Assembly (NCBI RefSeq): GCF_003722335.1
Contig: NZ_CP026100.1
Coordinates: 4,128,001-4,192,000 of the forward strand
Origin: Caulobacter flavus
Lineage (GTDB): Bacteria; Pseudomonadota; Alphaproteobacteria; Caulobacterales; Caulobacteraceae
Direction: 5' to 3'
DNA length: 64,000 nucleotides
Positions within the stretch are counted from its first letter, which is position 1. Every line of letters begins with the position of its first letter. The translations under genes and the position numbers were made by a program. Shown one piece after another: positions 41,382 to 51,139 of the stretch. The notes beneath the pieces are model-generated. The model was not told the DNA's origin. It worked only from the letters and a program-made list of their open reading frames with translations, and searched no databases.

Positions 41382-43108
41382 GCCTTATCCTGGGGGGGCG
41401 ACGCGTCGGCTCGCCGCGAACGGCCGCCGTGACGACGCAGCCGGTGCTGCGCGCGCCGCCGTTCGGACGGCGGCGGCCAGTCGTCAGCCGGCTGCGAGAC
41501 TTCGATCGCGCCCTCGACGAATGCGCCATGGCGCCGCTGGCCGAGCGCGAACGCGCCGCCGCCCTTGCCCGCAAGCTGGCGGACGAGCGCCTGGGCGGCG
41601 CGTTCTGGGCCCCGTGCGCCGGCCTGAAGCCCGGTGCGATCCTGCTGCGCCCGCGGGGTCTCTCTGAAGGCTGCGCCATGCTGTCGGCCGCCCTGGCCAG
41701 GTCCTCGGGCGAGGCGATCGTGATCAGCGCGCCGGATACGCACTGGGCCGCCAGCCTGCGCGGCCCCGCCGACGTGGCGGGCGCCAGGCTGATACCGGGC
41801 GAGCGCGATCCCTGGTCCCTCGTCGAGAACGCTCGCCAGGTCGTCGCCCACGCCGACGATCCCGTGGCCTTCCATGCCGCGGTCATCGGCCGCCCCGTGC
41901 GCTGGACCGGACCGCGCGACCTTTCCGGCTGCGGCGCCGACGCCCTGGCCCAGGCCTTCCTGCTGGCCGGCGTGGCCTATCGCGACCCGTTCAGCGGCGA
42001 GCCCTGCCAGGCCGAGGACATCGCCGCGCTGCTGGCCGACTGGCGGCGTCACCTGGACCGCACGCGCGGCGTCGCCGTCTGCGTCGGCATAGCGCCCTGG
42101 AAGCGCCAGGCGGTGAGCGACATGTTGGCTTCGCCGACGGGCGCGCCCGCCATGGCCCGGCGCCGGCGCGGCCTGGCGCTGGCGCGCTCGAGCGGCGGCG
42201 TGGCCGCGGGCTGGGCGACCCGACTGCCCAACGGCTTCGACGTCGATGCGGCCCAGGCCGGCGTCGTGCTGGCGCGCATGGAGGACGGCTTCCTGCGATC
42301 GGCCGGACTGGGCGCGGGACTGGTTCCCCCGCTGTCGCTGACGCTGGACCGGCTGGGCGCGCACTACGATCCGGCGGTCGCCAGCGAGCTCACCCGCCTC
42401 CTGACCTCTCCGGCCGTGCGCGATCCGGTCCTCTTGGCCAGGGCCGAACGCCTGATCGAACGCCTGCGCGACGCGGCCGTCGGAAAGTACGGGCAGGATC
42501 GCTCGGCGCCGTTCGTCCGGCCGGACGCCGCACGCGTCGTTCTGGTGGTCGGCCAGGTCGAGGACGACGCATCCGTGCGGTTCGGCGGCGGCGGCGTGCG
42601 CGGCAATCTCGACCTCCTGGCCAGGGTGCGTGCGATCGAGCCCAAGGCCACGATCCTCTATCGCCCCCATCCGGACGTCGAGGCCGGACACCGTCGCGGC
42701 GGCGTTCCCGACCATGCCGTCCTGACCCACGCCGATCAGGTGGTGCGCGCACCCGGACTGCCCAGCCTGGCGGCGGCCGTCGACGCCGTGCACGTACTGA
42801 CCTCGCTGGCCGGCTTCGAGGCCCTGCTGCGCGGGACGCCGGTCGTCACTCACGGCCATCCGTTCTACGCCGGCTGGGGCCTGACCACCGACCTGGCGGC
42901 GCCGTCGCGGGGCGAACTCGGCCTTCCCGCGCTGGTCGCCGGCGCGCTGATCCTCTACCCGCTCTATCTCGATCCGAAGACGCGCCTGCCGTGCCCGCCC
43001 GAGGTGCTGGTCGACCGCCTGACCCAGGCTCCGCCGCCGCCCGGCGCCCTCGCGCGACTGCGCGCGCTGCAAGGGCGGCTGGCCAAGAGCCTGGAGACCC
43101 GGGGATGA
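41378..43108 (+). CDS. kpsC: Capsule polysaccharide biosynthesis/export protein KpsC (beta-Kdo transferase type)
   Basis: 576 residues. KpsC adds the beta-Kdo linker to the phosphatidylglycerol anchor of ABC-exported capsules. Matching features include ARMEDGFLRSAGLGAGLVPPL, the YRPHPDVEAGHRRGGVPD segment and HVLTSLAGFEALLRGTPVVT-HGHPFYAGWGL. Classical KpsC has two such modules in about 670 residues; the N-terminal 190 residues here look degenerate, so perhaps only one module is fully active. ATGA-coupled on both sides. Confidence 0.88.
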   Translation: MSLILGGRRVGSPRTAAVTTQPVLRAPPFGRRRPVVSRLRDFDRALDECAMAPLAERERAAALARKLADERLGGAFWAPCAGLKPGAILLRPRGLSEGCAMLSAALARSSGEAIVISAPDTHWAASLRGPADVAGARLIPGERDPWSLVENARQVVAHADDPVAFHAAVIGRPVRWTGPRDLSGCGADALAQAFLLAGVAYRDPFSGEPCQAEDIAALLADWRRHLDRTRGVAVCVGIAPWKRQAVSDMLASPTGAPAMARRRRGLALARSSGGVAAGWATRLPNGFDVDAAQAGVVLARMEDGFLRSAGLGAGLVPPLSLTLDRLGAHYDPAVASELTRLLTSPAVRDPVLLARAERLIERLRDAAVGKYGQDRSAPFVRPDAARVVLVVGQVEDDASVRFGGGGVRGNLDLLARVRAIEPKATILYRPHPDVEAGHRRGGVPDHAVLTHADQVVRAPGLPSLAAAVDAVHVLTSLAGFEALLRGTPVVTHGHPFYAGWGLTTDLAAPSRGELGLPALVAGALILYPLYLDPKTRLPCPPEVLVDRLTQAPPPPGALARLRALQGRLAKSLETRG

Positions 43109-44349
43109 GCCGACAGGTTCTCTTCCTGCAGGGGCCGCCCGGACGCTTCTTCGCCGACCTCGCGGAGATCTTGCGCCAGCGTGGATGCGGCGTTCACCGG
43201 GTGAACTTCAACGGCGGCGACCAGGCGTCGTGGCGCATGCCCGGCGCGGTCAACTATCGTGGCCGGACGCGAGACTGGCGCGACTTCCTGAGCGCCCTGC
43301 TCGCCGCCCGAAAGATCACCGACATCGTCCTGTTCGGCGACTGCCGCCCCCTGCATCGGGTCGCCGCCAGCCTCGCGCGCGACATGGGCGCGGTGCTGCA
43401 CGTCTTCGAGGAAGGCTATCTCAGGCCCGACTGGATCACGCTGGAACGCGGCGGCGTCAACGCCCACTCTCCCATGGACCGTGATCCGGACTGGTATCGC
43501 ACCACGGCCGTCGGCCTGCCGCCGGCGCAGGCCAGCGCTCCCCTGCCGTCGTCGCTGGGCCGGCGCGCCCTGGCCTGCCTGGCCTACTACGCCGCCGAGA
43601 TCGCCCTGCGCCCCGCCTTTCCGCGCCACCGCACCCATCGCCCCTGGGGCGCGCTGACCGAGGCCGGCGGCTGGATCGCGCGCCTGGCCCGCCAGGGCGC
43701 GGCGCAGCGTCGATCACGGACGGCCCTGACAGGCCTGAGACCGGGGGACTACTTCATCCTCCCCCTGCAACTGGATTCCGACTACCAGCTGCGCGTCCAT
43801 TCCACGTTCCATGGCATGCGCCCGGCCCTGCGCCGTGCGCTGACCTCGTTCGCGCGGCATGCGCCCGCCGACGCGCTGCTGGTCGTCAAGACCCACCCCC
43901 TGGACAACGGCCTGATCGACTGGAGACGGGCCGCCCTGAGCCTGGCCCGGACCGAAGGCGTCGCCGGGCGGGTGGTCTTCGTCGAGGCCGGCGACATCGT
44001 CGAACTGGTCGGCGGAGCGCGCGGCGTGGTGACGGTCAACAGCACCACCGGGACGCTGGCGCTCGCCGCCGGCCGGCCCGTCAAGGTTCTCGGCCGAGCC
44101 GTCTACGACATCGACGGCCTGACCCATCAAGGACCGCTGGACGATTTCTGGAACGCGCCGTCCGCGCCCGATCCCGACCTCTACGAAGCCTTCCGCCGCG
44201 TGCTCGCCAACCGCTGCCTGATCGCGGGCGGCTTCTACGCCGGCGGCATGCGCGCAACCCTCGCGGCCTGCGCCGACCGGATACTGGCGCCCCACGCCGG
44301 CCGGTCCAGCGTCGCCTCGCCCCTGCTCGAACTGGCGCCGGCCGAATGA
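43105..44349 (+). CDS. kpsS: Capsule polysaccharide biosynthesis protein KpsS
   Basis: 414 residues from ATG 43105, which overlaps the kpsC stop. KpsS puts the first Kdo on the lipid anchor. Characteristic stretches: VLFLQGPPGRFFADLAEILR at the start, FEEGYLRPDWITLERGGVNAHS, YFILPLQLDSDYQLRVHSTF, LVVKTHPLDNGLIDWR and VVTVNSTTGTLALAAGRPV. Start chosen by the ATGA overlap; the frame is open earlier inside kpsC but without family character. Confidence 0.92.
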   Translation: MSRQVLFLQGPPGRFFADLAEILRQRGCGVHRVNFNGGDQASWRMPGAVNYRGRTRDWRDFLSALLAARKITDIVLFGDCRPLHRVAASLARDMGAVLHVFEEGYLRPDWITLERGGVNAHSPMDRDPDWYRTTAVGLPPAQASAPLPSSLGRRALACLAYYAAEIALRPAFPRHRTHRPWGALTEAGGWIARLARQGAAQRRSRTALTGLRPGDYFILPLQLDSDYQLRVHSTFHGMRPALRRALTSFARHAPADALLVVKTHPLDNGLIDWRRAALSLARTEGVAGRVVFVEAGDIVELVGGARGVVTVNSTTGTLALAAGRPVKVLGRAVYDIDGLTHQGPLDDFWNAPSAPDPDLYEAFRRVLANRCLIAGGFYAGGMRATLAACADRILAPHAGRSSVASPLLELAPAE

Positions 44350-45647
44350 CCGATCTCGTCCTTCTTCGCGACCGCGTCGGCGCCCCCCGCCGCCAGCGAT
44401 CGATCTTCGTCGCCTCCCGCCCCAGCCCCCGCGTTCCCGCCGGCGACAGCCCGGTGATACTCGACCTCTCGCGCCTGCTGTCGCGCGCCCTGCACGCGAC
44501 CCCCACCGGCATCGACCGGGTCGAGATGGCCTATGCCCGGGAGCTGGCCCGGCTGATCCCCGACCGGCTGAGTCACGCGGCGATCCTGCCCGTGGGTCCC
44601 CACGCCCGCCTGGATCGCGACGCCACGGCCGACTTCCTGGCCGAGACCGAAGCCCGCTGGACCGCCGGCGACGCCGCGAGCGCACCATCGCGGGGCCTCA
44701 GGCTGGCGCTGAAGGGCTGCCTGGCGGCCCGCCCGGGGCTGGCCGAACGGGAGGCCTCGTCGCGCCCCGCCGCTTACCTCCACCTGTCGCCGCGGGGCCT
44801 TGAACGCAAATCCCTGTACGAGGCCGTGCTTCGTCGCCGCAACGCCCGGCTGGTGACCCTGGTCCACGATCTGATCCCCCTGGAGCACCCGGAGTTCGCG
44901 CGCCCCGGCGGTACGGCCGCCTTCGAACGCAAGCTGGCCACCGTCACCGCGCTGTCCAGCGGCGTGCTGACCAACTCCCAGGCCACGGCGAGAGCGCTCG
45001 CCCCCCATCTGGCCCGGGCCGGCAACCGCGCGCCCGTCAGGGTGGCCCCGCTGGGCGTTCCCAGGACCACCGCCGATGGAAGGCCGCCCGTCGGCGCCGC
45101 GCCCTACTTCGTGGTGCTGAGCACCATCGAGCCGCGCAAGAACCATATGCTGCTGCTTCACCTGTGGCGGCGAATGGCCGAGACGAGGCCTCCGGCGGCG
45201 GTGCCCCGCCTGGTGCTGGTCGGGCGGCGCGGCTGGGAGAACGAGAACATCCTCGACCTGCTGGACCGCGCCCCGGCCCTGAAGGGCTGCGTGGTCGAGC
45301 ACGGCCGCATGCCCGACTCCGAGATGCGGCGCCTTCTCGCCGGCGCCACGGCGCTCCTTTGCCCTTCCTTCGCCGAGGGCTACGGCCTGTCGGTCGCCGA
45401 GGCCCTCGAGGCCGGCGTGCCGGTGATCGCCAGCGACATCCCCGCGCTGCGCGAGGTGGGCGGCGACGTGGCCGAGTATCTCGACCCGCTGGACGGCCCG
45501 GCCTGGGCCCGCGCGGTCGACGACTACGCCGAAGCCGGCTCTCCGCGCCGCGCCCGGCAGATGACCCGCCTTGGAGGCTGGCGACCCACGCTGTGGAGCG
45601 AGCACATGCAGATCGCCCTCGGCCTGATCGACGAGGTCACCCGATGA
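44346..45647 (+). CDS. GT4-family glycosyltransferase
   Basis: 433 residues, ATGA-coupled to kpsS and kpsM. Segments: ATPTGIDRVEMAYARELARL near 50, VTLVHDLIPLEHPEF, FVVLSTIEPRKNHMLLLHLW and PSFAEGYGLSVAEALEAGVPVIAS with the donor-binding E-x7-E pair. It resembles the C-terminal part of the large protein at 47694, which shares PTGI-RV, HD-IP and STIEPRKNH. Adds a sugar of unknown type to the capsule chain. Confidence 0.87.
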   Translation: MTDLVLLRDRVGAPRRQRSIFVASRPSPRVPAGDSPVILDLSRLLSRALHATPTGIDRVEMAYARELARLIPDRLSHAAILPVGPHARLDRDATADFLAETEARWTAGDAASAPSRGLRLALKGCLAARPGLAEREASSRPAAYLHLSPRGLERKSLYEAVLRRRNARLVTLVHDLIPLEHPEFARPGGTAAFERKLATVTALSSGVLTNSQATARALAPHLARAGNRAPVRVAPLGVPRTTADGRPPVGAAPYFVVLSTIEPRKNHMLLLHLWRRMAETRPPAAVPRLVLVGRRGWENENILDLLDRAPALKGCVVEHGRMPDSEMRRLLAGATALLCPSFAEGYGLSVAEALEAGVPVIASDIPALREVGGDVAEYLDPLDGPAWARAVDDYAEAGSPRRARQMTRLGGWRPTLWSEHMQIALGLIDEVTR

Positions 45648-46435
45648 GCCTTGGCCAACTGGCGCGCGGGGCCGACAACCAGGCGCACGTGATCGGCGCG
45701 CTGATCCTGCGCGAACTGCACACCCGCTATGGCCGCGACAACATCGGCTACCTCTGGATGATCGCCGAGCCGGCCCTGCTGGCCGTGGCCGTGGCCGCCC
45801 TGCATTCCGGCGGCGGCGTCTCTCCCCACGGCGGCGGCGTCGCCCCGGTGCCGCTGGCCCTGGTGGGCTACTGCGTCTTCATGATCTTTCGATCGGTCGT
45901 CACCCGCGCGGAGACGGCGCTGGAAGCCAACAAGCCCCTGCTCTTCCACCGGTCGGTGACGATCTTCGATCTGCTGGCTTCCCGCGCGGTTCTCGAGGCG
46001 CTGTCCACCACCGCCACCCTGGCGATCCTGCTGAGCGGGGCCTGGAGCCTCGGCCTGGCCGCGCCGCCCGCCCGCCCCCTCCACCTCATGGCCGCCCTGG
46101 GCGCCATGACCTGGCTGTCGTTCGGCATTTCGATGCTGGTCTGCGCGGCCACCTACGACAACCGCCTGGTCGCCAAGTTCGTGCACCCGGCGACCTACAT
46201 CCTGATGCCGATCAGCGGGGCCTTCTTCGTGCTCGACTGGATCCCCCCGCCCTATCGCGACTGGCTGGCCCTGTCGCCGATCAACCAGATCTTCGAACTG
46301 GCCCACACCGGCCAGTTCGCCAGCGTCGACAGCCCCTACGTTCACGGCGAGCAGATCGTCGGATGGTGCCTGGCCTTCACGCTCGCGGGCCTGCTGGCCC
46401 TGCGGGTGCTGCGCCGGCACGTGCACCTCAACTAG
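45644..46435 (+). CDS. kpsM: Capsule ABC transporter permease KpsM
   Basis: 263 residues with six hydrophobic segments, ABC-2 type. The N-terminus VIGALILRELHTRYGRDNIGYLWMIAEP is typical of KpsM/Wzm permeases. ATGA-coupled to the preceding glycosyltransferase. Forms the inner-membrane exporter with KpsT, which here is encoded 8 kb away at 53698. Confidence 0.92.
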   Translation: MSLGQLARGADNQAHVIGALILRELHTRYGRDNIGYLWMIAEPALLAVAVAALHSGGGVSPHGGGVAPVPLALVGYCVFMIFRSVVTRAETALEANKPLLFHRSVTIFDLLASRAVLEALSTTATLAILLSGAWSLGLAAPPARPLHLMAALGAMTWLSFGISMLVCAATYDNRLVAKFVHPATYILMPISGAFFVLDWIPPPYRDWLALSPINQIFELAHTGQFASVDSPYVHGEQIVGWCLAFTLAGLLALRVLRRHVHLN

Positions 46436-46455
46436 CCGGTGGAGATTTTCGACCG

Positions 46456-47673
46456 ATGGATGGTTTCGCGCCCCCGCTCGCCCCTCCCGCCGAGATCGAC
46501 GCCGTCTCGCCCCGGCTCCGGTCATTTCCGGACCCGGCTTCGACAGCCGCCCCCGCGACGCCGGCCCGTCCAGGCTGGAACTGGGCCGGCTGGCTGAAAC
46601 GCTGGCGTGCGTTTCTGCTGGTGGTGGTCGCGCCGACGCTGCTGGCGGCGCTCTACTACTTCCTGCTGGCCGCCAATCTCTACGAGTCCGAGACCCGCTT
46701 CCTGGTTCGCGCCAATGCGACCGGGGCGGCCGCGCCGTCCGCCCTCGGCCAGATGCTGGGACTGGGCGGCGCTTCGTCGTCTCAGACCGAGGCCCGCGCC
46801 CTGGGCGAGTACCTCACCTCGCACGACGCGGTGGCCGCGCTGCAGGCCCGGCTGGACCTGCGCGGCGTCTACCGGCGCCCCGAAGCCGACCTGCTGGGCC
46901 GGCTGCACGGCGCCACACCCGAGAGCCTGCTGAAGTATTATCGAGGCAAGGTGCGGCTGACCTACGCTCCCGAAAGCGGCGTCACCACCCTGACCGTCCA
47001 GGCCTTCCGGCCCGAGGACGCCCAGAAGATCGCGTCTGCCCTGCTCGATCAGGGCGAAGCGCGGATCAACGGCTTCAACCAGCGGGCCCTCGACAACGCC
47101 CTGGGCGTCTCGCGCCGCCAGCTGCGGGCGGCGGAAACCCAGATCGCCGAGACCGAGAACGCCCTCACCCGCTTTCGCCAGGGCCGCCGCGACATCGACC
47201 CCGAGCGCACCGGCGCGGCCCAGATCTCCGCCCTGGCCCAGCAACAGCAGCAGCTGGCCCTTGCGCGCGCCCAACTGGCCAGCGCGAGCGCCAGCCTGGC
47301 TCCAGACGCTCCCCAGCGCGTGGCCATGACCGCCCAGGTCCAGGCGCTGCAGGCCCAGGTCGACGCCGCCCAGGGCCGGCTGGCCGGATCCGATCGGGCC
47401 GTCGCCTCGAACCTCGGCGCCTACGAGGCGCTGAAGCTTCGCCAGGCGCTGGCGGCCAAGCAGTACGAAGGCGCGCAAGCCGCCGCCCTGGCCGCCAACG
47501 CCGAGGCCCTCAAGCAGCAGATGTATGTCGTTCGCGTGGTCGAGCCCAACCTCCCGGTCAAGGCTGTGGCTCCCGCCCGGGCGCGCATCGTCGCCACGAT
47601 CTTCTTCGGATTACTTCTCGCCTACGGCGTCGGCTGGCTGATCCTGGCCGGCGTCCGGGAACACGCCTCCTAA
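46456..47673 (+). CDS. kpsE: Capsule export inner-membrane/periplasmic protein KpsE
   Basis: 405 residues with a proline/alanine-rich cytoplasmic tail, transmembrane helix about 52-72 (AFLLVVVAPTLLAALYYFLL), a Wzz-like periplasmic domain (ANLYESETRFLVRAN), a long coiled coil (about 195-365, LRAAETQIAETENALTRFRQ) and a second helix near the C-terminus (VATIFFGLLLAYGVGWLIL). This is the polysaccharide co-polymerase layout of KpsE/BexC/CtrB, which bridges KpsMT and the outer-membrane channel. GGTGGAG lies 13 bases before the ATG. Confidence 0.9.
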   Translation: MDGFAPPLAPPAEIDAVSPRLRSFPDPASTAAPATPARPGWNWAGWLKRWRAFLLVVVAPTLLAALYYFLLAANLYESETRFLVRANATGAAAPSALGQMLGLGGASSSQTEARALGEYLTSHDAVAALQARLDLRGVYRRPEADLLGRLHGATPESLLKYYRGKVRLTYAPESGVTTLTVQAFRPEDAQKIASALLDQGEARINGFNQRALDNALGVSRRQLRAAETQIAETENALTRFRQGRRDIDPERTGAAQISALAQQQQQLALARAQLASASASLAPDAPQRVAMTAQVQALQAQVDAAQGRLAGSDRAVASNLGAYEALKLRQALAAKQYEGAQAAALAANAEALKQQMYVVRVVEPNLPVKAVAPARARIVATIFFGLLLAYGVGWLILAGVREHAS

Positions 47674-47693
47674 CCCGACGGAAACGCCCGTTC

Positions 47694-50135
47694 ATGCCTC
47701 TCGCCCTGAAAATCCGGAAGTCCTCCGGCGTGTCGGTCACTCCGGCGGTTCACCGGCTGCTGAAGACGGCCAACGCCGCGCGCGACGGCGCCGACTGGCC
47801 GACCGCCGCGGAAGCCTACCGGGCCGCGCTCGACCAGGCCCCCGACCTGACCCACATCTGGATTCAGCTGGGGCACGTGTTGAAGGAGGGCGGCGACCCC
47901 GAGGCGGCCCGCGAGGCCTACGAAACCGCGGCCCGGCTGACGCCCGACGACCCGGATCCTGGCCTGCACCTGGGGCACCTGGCCAAGACCCAGGGCGACG
48001 TCGCCGGCGCCGCCCGCGCCTATCTCACCTCGGCCGCCCTGAGCGCCGACGGCGACGCCACCGCCGAACTCCGCCACATGGTGACCGGCCACGCGCCCGC
48101 CCCTCCCGGCGTCTTCGAGGCCTGGCTGAGCGGATCGTCCCAGGCCGGGCCGCCTGCGCTCGACGTCGCCGCGCAGGCCCGCGAGGCCGTCGCCGCCCTC
48201 GTCACCGCGCTGAAGCGCGCCCCCGGCCACGACCCGGACGCCCTGGCCCAGGCCCAGTCGGCGGCCGACCTGATCGCGACCCTGGACACCGGCGTCCAGA
48301 CCATGACCGAAGATGGCGCGGTCTCGCCGTGCCTCGTGTTCGACGTCTCGGACCTGTTCACCTATTTCCGCAACGTGCGTTCGCCGACCGGCATCCAGCG
48401 CGTGCAGATCGAGATCATCACAAACGCCCTGGCGGCCGGCGTGTCGGCCAGGATCTGCTGCTTTATCGAAGCCCGCGACGAATGGGTCGAGATCCCCGAA
48501 CGCATCTTCACCCGCCTCTGCGCGCTTAGCCTCGACGGCAACGAAGGCGAAAGCGCCGAATGGACCGTGGCCCTGAACGGGGCCTTGATGACGCTGAGCA
48601 TCGCGCCGCCCATGGCGTTTCCGCGCGGGGCGTTCCTCATCAACCTGGGCACCTCCTGGTGGCTGCAGAACTATTTCCTGCAGATCCGCTGCATCAAGCA
48701 GAAGCACCAGGTCCGCTACGTGCCGTTCGTGCACGACATGATCCCGGTGCTCCACGGCGAGTTCTGCCCCAAGGCGCTCATCCAGGACTTCATCTCGTGG
48801 GCGATCGGCGTCTTCGAGCATGCCGACTTCTTCTTCGTGAACTCGGAGTCGACCAAGCGCGACCTGCTGCGCGTCGGCGCGTTCCTGGGGCGCGAGGTCG
48901 AGCCCGACCTGGTTTCCGTGGTCCGGCTCGACGCGGACATCCGCAAGCCCGGGCGCGTCGCGGCCAAGACCGATCTGCTGCGGCGTTTCGGTCTGGACGG
49001 CTCGCCGTTCGTACTGTTCGTGTCGACCATCGAGCCGCGCAAGAACCACCTCCGGGTGTTCGAGGCCTGGCTGGCGCTGCTGAAGAAGCACGGCCCCCGG
49101 CGCACGCCCAAGCTGGTCTGCATCGGCCATCCCGGCTGGCTGAACGACGCGATCCACGAGCAACTCACGGCCCACGAGGCCCTGGCCAGCCACGTCCATC
49201 GGTTCATGTTCGTCTCGGACCAGGAACTGGCCCAGTTCTACGAGCGCTGCCTCTTCAGCCTCTATCCCAGCTTCTACGAAGGCTGGGGCCTGCCGGTGAC
49301 GGAATCCCTGTGCCACGGCAAGACGGCGCTGGTCGCCAACAGTTCGTCCCTCCCCGAGGCGGGGGGGCCGTTCGCCGCCTATTTCGATCCGAACTCCACG
49401 CCGGAGCTGATCGCAGGTCTGGAGACCCTGATGTTCGACTCCGCGGCGCGAGCCGAGCGCGAGCGCTGGATCGCCGCCGAATTCCGGCCGCGCGCCTGGT
49501 CGGAGCTCGCCGAGCAAATGGCCGGAGACGTCGAGGCCTGGGCCGACCTGCCTCCGTCGACCTGGCGACCGATCGCCGCCCCCGAGGTGGGCCTTGGCGC
49601 CTATCACGCCTTCGGCCGCAATCGCAGCACCCGGATCTGGCCCGCCATGCGCTCCGGCGAGGTCTATCGGGACAGCGCCAACTGGTGGGGACCCGACGAC
49701 TGGGGCTGCTGGACGAAGCCCGGCGGCAGCGCCCTGCGCCTGTCGGTTCCGGTACAGCGCCGGCTTAGGCTGCACCTGCATATTCGCGGCTTGCCGGCCA
49801 CCACATGCCCCTACACAGTCGGTTTCGCCGACCAGACCGCGCAAGGGGAGCTGCGACCGGCCGAGGAAAAATGGCTCGCCCTGGACGTACCGGCCGAGGC
49901 GGTCGAGGACGGCCTCCTGGTCCTGACCCTGAGGGGCGAGGCCAGCGAGGATCTGCGCGGTTGCACCGACGGCTCGGACCAACGTGTCGTTTCGTTCGGG
50001 GTCAACGGGTTCTTCGTCTGCGAAGCCGACGACGCGGCCGCGCGCTTGGCGTTCATCGAGGCCGTCGCGCTCGGGAACCTTCCCGACATCCTGCACGGTC
50101 GCGAGCCGGCTGCATACGCATCGCTTGCCCAGTGA
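47694..50135 (+). CDS. TPR-GT4 glycosyltransferase with C-terminal extension
   Basis: 813 residues. The N-terminal about 150 residues are TPR-like (WPTAAEAYRAALDQAPDLTH, AREAYETAARLTPDDPD). The central glycosyltransferase group 1 domain (about 215-610) has SPTGIQRVQIEIITNAL, VPFVHDMIPVLHGEF, FVSTIEPRKNHLRVFEAWL and PSFYEGWGLPVTESLCHGK. The last 180 residues (from about 630) form a beta-type domain with many Trp (ANWWGPDDWGCWTKPGGSAL), perhaps carbohydrate-binding. A bigger relative of the 44346 gene. TPR plus transferase suggests assembly on a protein complex or chain-length control, which is inference. Confidence 0.85.
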   Translation: MPLALKIRKSSGVSVTPAVHRLLKTANAARDGADWPTAAEAYRAALDQAPDLTHIWIQLGHVLKEGGDPEAAREAYETAARLTPDDPDPGLHLGHLAKTQGDVAGAARAYLTSAALSADGDATAELRHMVTGHAPAPPGVFEAWLSGSSQAGPPALDVAAQAREAVAALVTALKRAPGHDPDALAQAQSAADLIATLDTGVQTMTEDGAVSPCLVFDVSDLFTYFRNVRSPTGIQRVQIEIITNALAAGVSARICCFIEARDEWVEIPERIFTRLCALSLDGNEGESAEWTVALNGALMTLSIAPPMAFPRGAFLINLGTSWWLQNYFLQIRCIKQKHQVRYVPFVHDMIPVLHGEFCPKALIQDFISWAIGVFEHADFFFVNSESTKRDLLRVGAFLGREVEPDLVSVVRLDADIRKPGRVAAKTDLLRRFGLDGSPFVLFVSTIEPRKNHLRVFEAWLALLKKHGPRRTPKLVCIGHPGWLNDAIHEQLTAHEALASHVHRFMFVSDQELAQFYERCLFSLYPSFYEGWGLPVTESLCHGKTALVANSSSLPEAGGPFAAYFDPNSTPELIAGLETLMFDSAARAERERWIAAEFRPRAWSELAEQMAGDVEAWADLPPSTWRPIAAPEVGLGAYHAFGRNRSTRIWPAMRSGEVYRDSANWWGPDDWGCWTKPGGSALRLSVPVQRRLRLHLHIRGLPATTCPYTVGFADQTAQGELRPAEEKWLALDVPAEAVEDGLLVLTLRGEASEDLRGCTDGSDQRVVSFGVNGFFVCEADDAAARLAFIEAVALGNLPDILHGREPAAYASLAQ

Positions 50136-50143
50136 GTACGCCC

Positions 50144-51139
50144 ATGTCGAGCGCCCAGTCCGCGTTTCCGTCGACCGATCGCCCCGCCTCGCTCTATGAC
50201 GTGCAGGCCTGCTATCGATTGTTTCTCGGCCGCGAGCCGGAAAGCATCGACGCCGCGACCGGGCACCTGGCCGACGAACCGTCGACCTGGACCCTGATCT
50301 CGCGTTTCCGCGGCTCGGCCGAAGCCCGCCAGTTCCAGGTCAGCCAGGCGGCTGGACTGATCGCCGGCGCGCAGGAGGGCCGAGGCGTCGATCTCGACCT
50401 GACCGAACCCCAGCGACAGGCCCTTACCGACCACGTCGAGCAAGTCTGGTCGCGATATGGACGGGAGAACGCCTTCTTCTCCGTACTGACAAATCCCCGC
50501 TACGAGGCCGAACACCTGGGCGACGCCGAAGTCGAGGAGTTCTACGCCACCGGCGAGGAAGAGGTCGGGTGGCTGCTGGAGGTTTGCGCGCGAAACCACG
50601 TCGCGCCGCCCCAGGCGGGCGCGGTGCTAGAACTCGGCTGCGGCGTGGCCCGCATGGGCGAGGCCTTCGCCCGGCGCTTTGGTCGATACGAGGGCGTCGA
50701 CATCAGCGCCGAACACCTGGCGCTGGCGCGGTCGCGGCTGGCGGAACGTGGCGTCGACAACTTCGGGCTGCGACGCCTGCCCGAGTTCCTGGCCGGCGAC
50801 GACCGCTATGACCTGTTCTTCTCGGTGCTGGTGCTGCAGCACAATCCTCCGCCGATCATGCATTGGCTGCTGGACGTGGCACTGGGTCGCCTGAACGCCG
50901 GCGGGCTGGCCTACTTCCAGGTCCCCTGCCGGCTGTTCGACTACCGCTTCGACACCGAGACCTACCTGGCCGGCGTGGGGCAACAGGAAATCATGGAGAT
51001 GCACGCCCTTCCCCAGCCAGCGGTGTTCGCACTCATGGCGCGCCACGGCTTGACGCCCATAGAGGTCACGCCCGACGATCGCGTCGGATCCATCGGCCTC
51101 TCCTACACCTATCTGGCCCGCAAGGCCGGCCGGCCCTAA
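50144..51139 (+). CDS. SAM-dependent methyltransferase (capsule locus)
   Basis: 331 residues from ATG 50144; GTG 50132 overlapping the previous stop (GTGA) is equally plausible. The N-terminal about 100 residues begin with LYDVQACYRLFLGREPESID, a segment common before capsule-linked methyltransferase and glycosyltransferase domains (DUF4214-like). The class I methyltransferase domain has GAVLELGCGVARMGEAFARR as motif I and YDLFFSVLVLQHNPPPIMHW as motif IV region. It may methylate a capsule sugar or its terminus. The stop overlaps the convergent kpsD-like stop. Confidence 0.82.
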   Translation: MSSAQSAFPSTDRPASLYDVQACYRLFLGREPESIDAATGHLADEPSTWTLISRFRGSAEARQFQVSQAAGLIAGAQEGRGVDLDLTEPQRQALTDHVEQVWSRYGRENAFFSVLTNPRYEAEHLGDAEVEEFYATGEEEVGWLLEVCARNHVAPPQAGAVLELGCGVARMGEAFARRFGRYEGVDISAEHLALARSRLAERGVDNFGLRRLPEFLAGDDRYDLFFSVLVLQHNPPPIMHWLLDVALGRLNAGGLAYFQVPCRLFDYRFDTETYLAGVGQQEIMEMHALPQPAVFALMARHGLTPIEVTPDDRVGSIGLSYTYLARKAGRP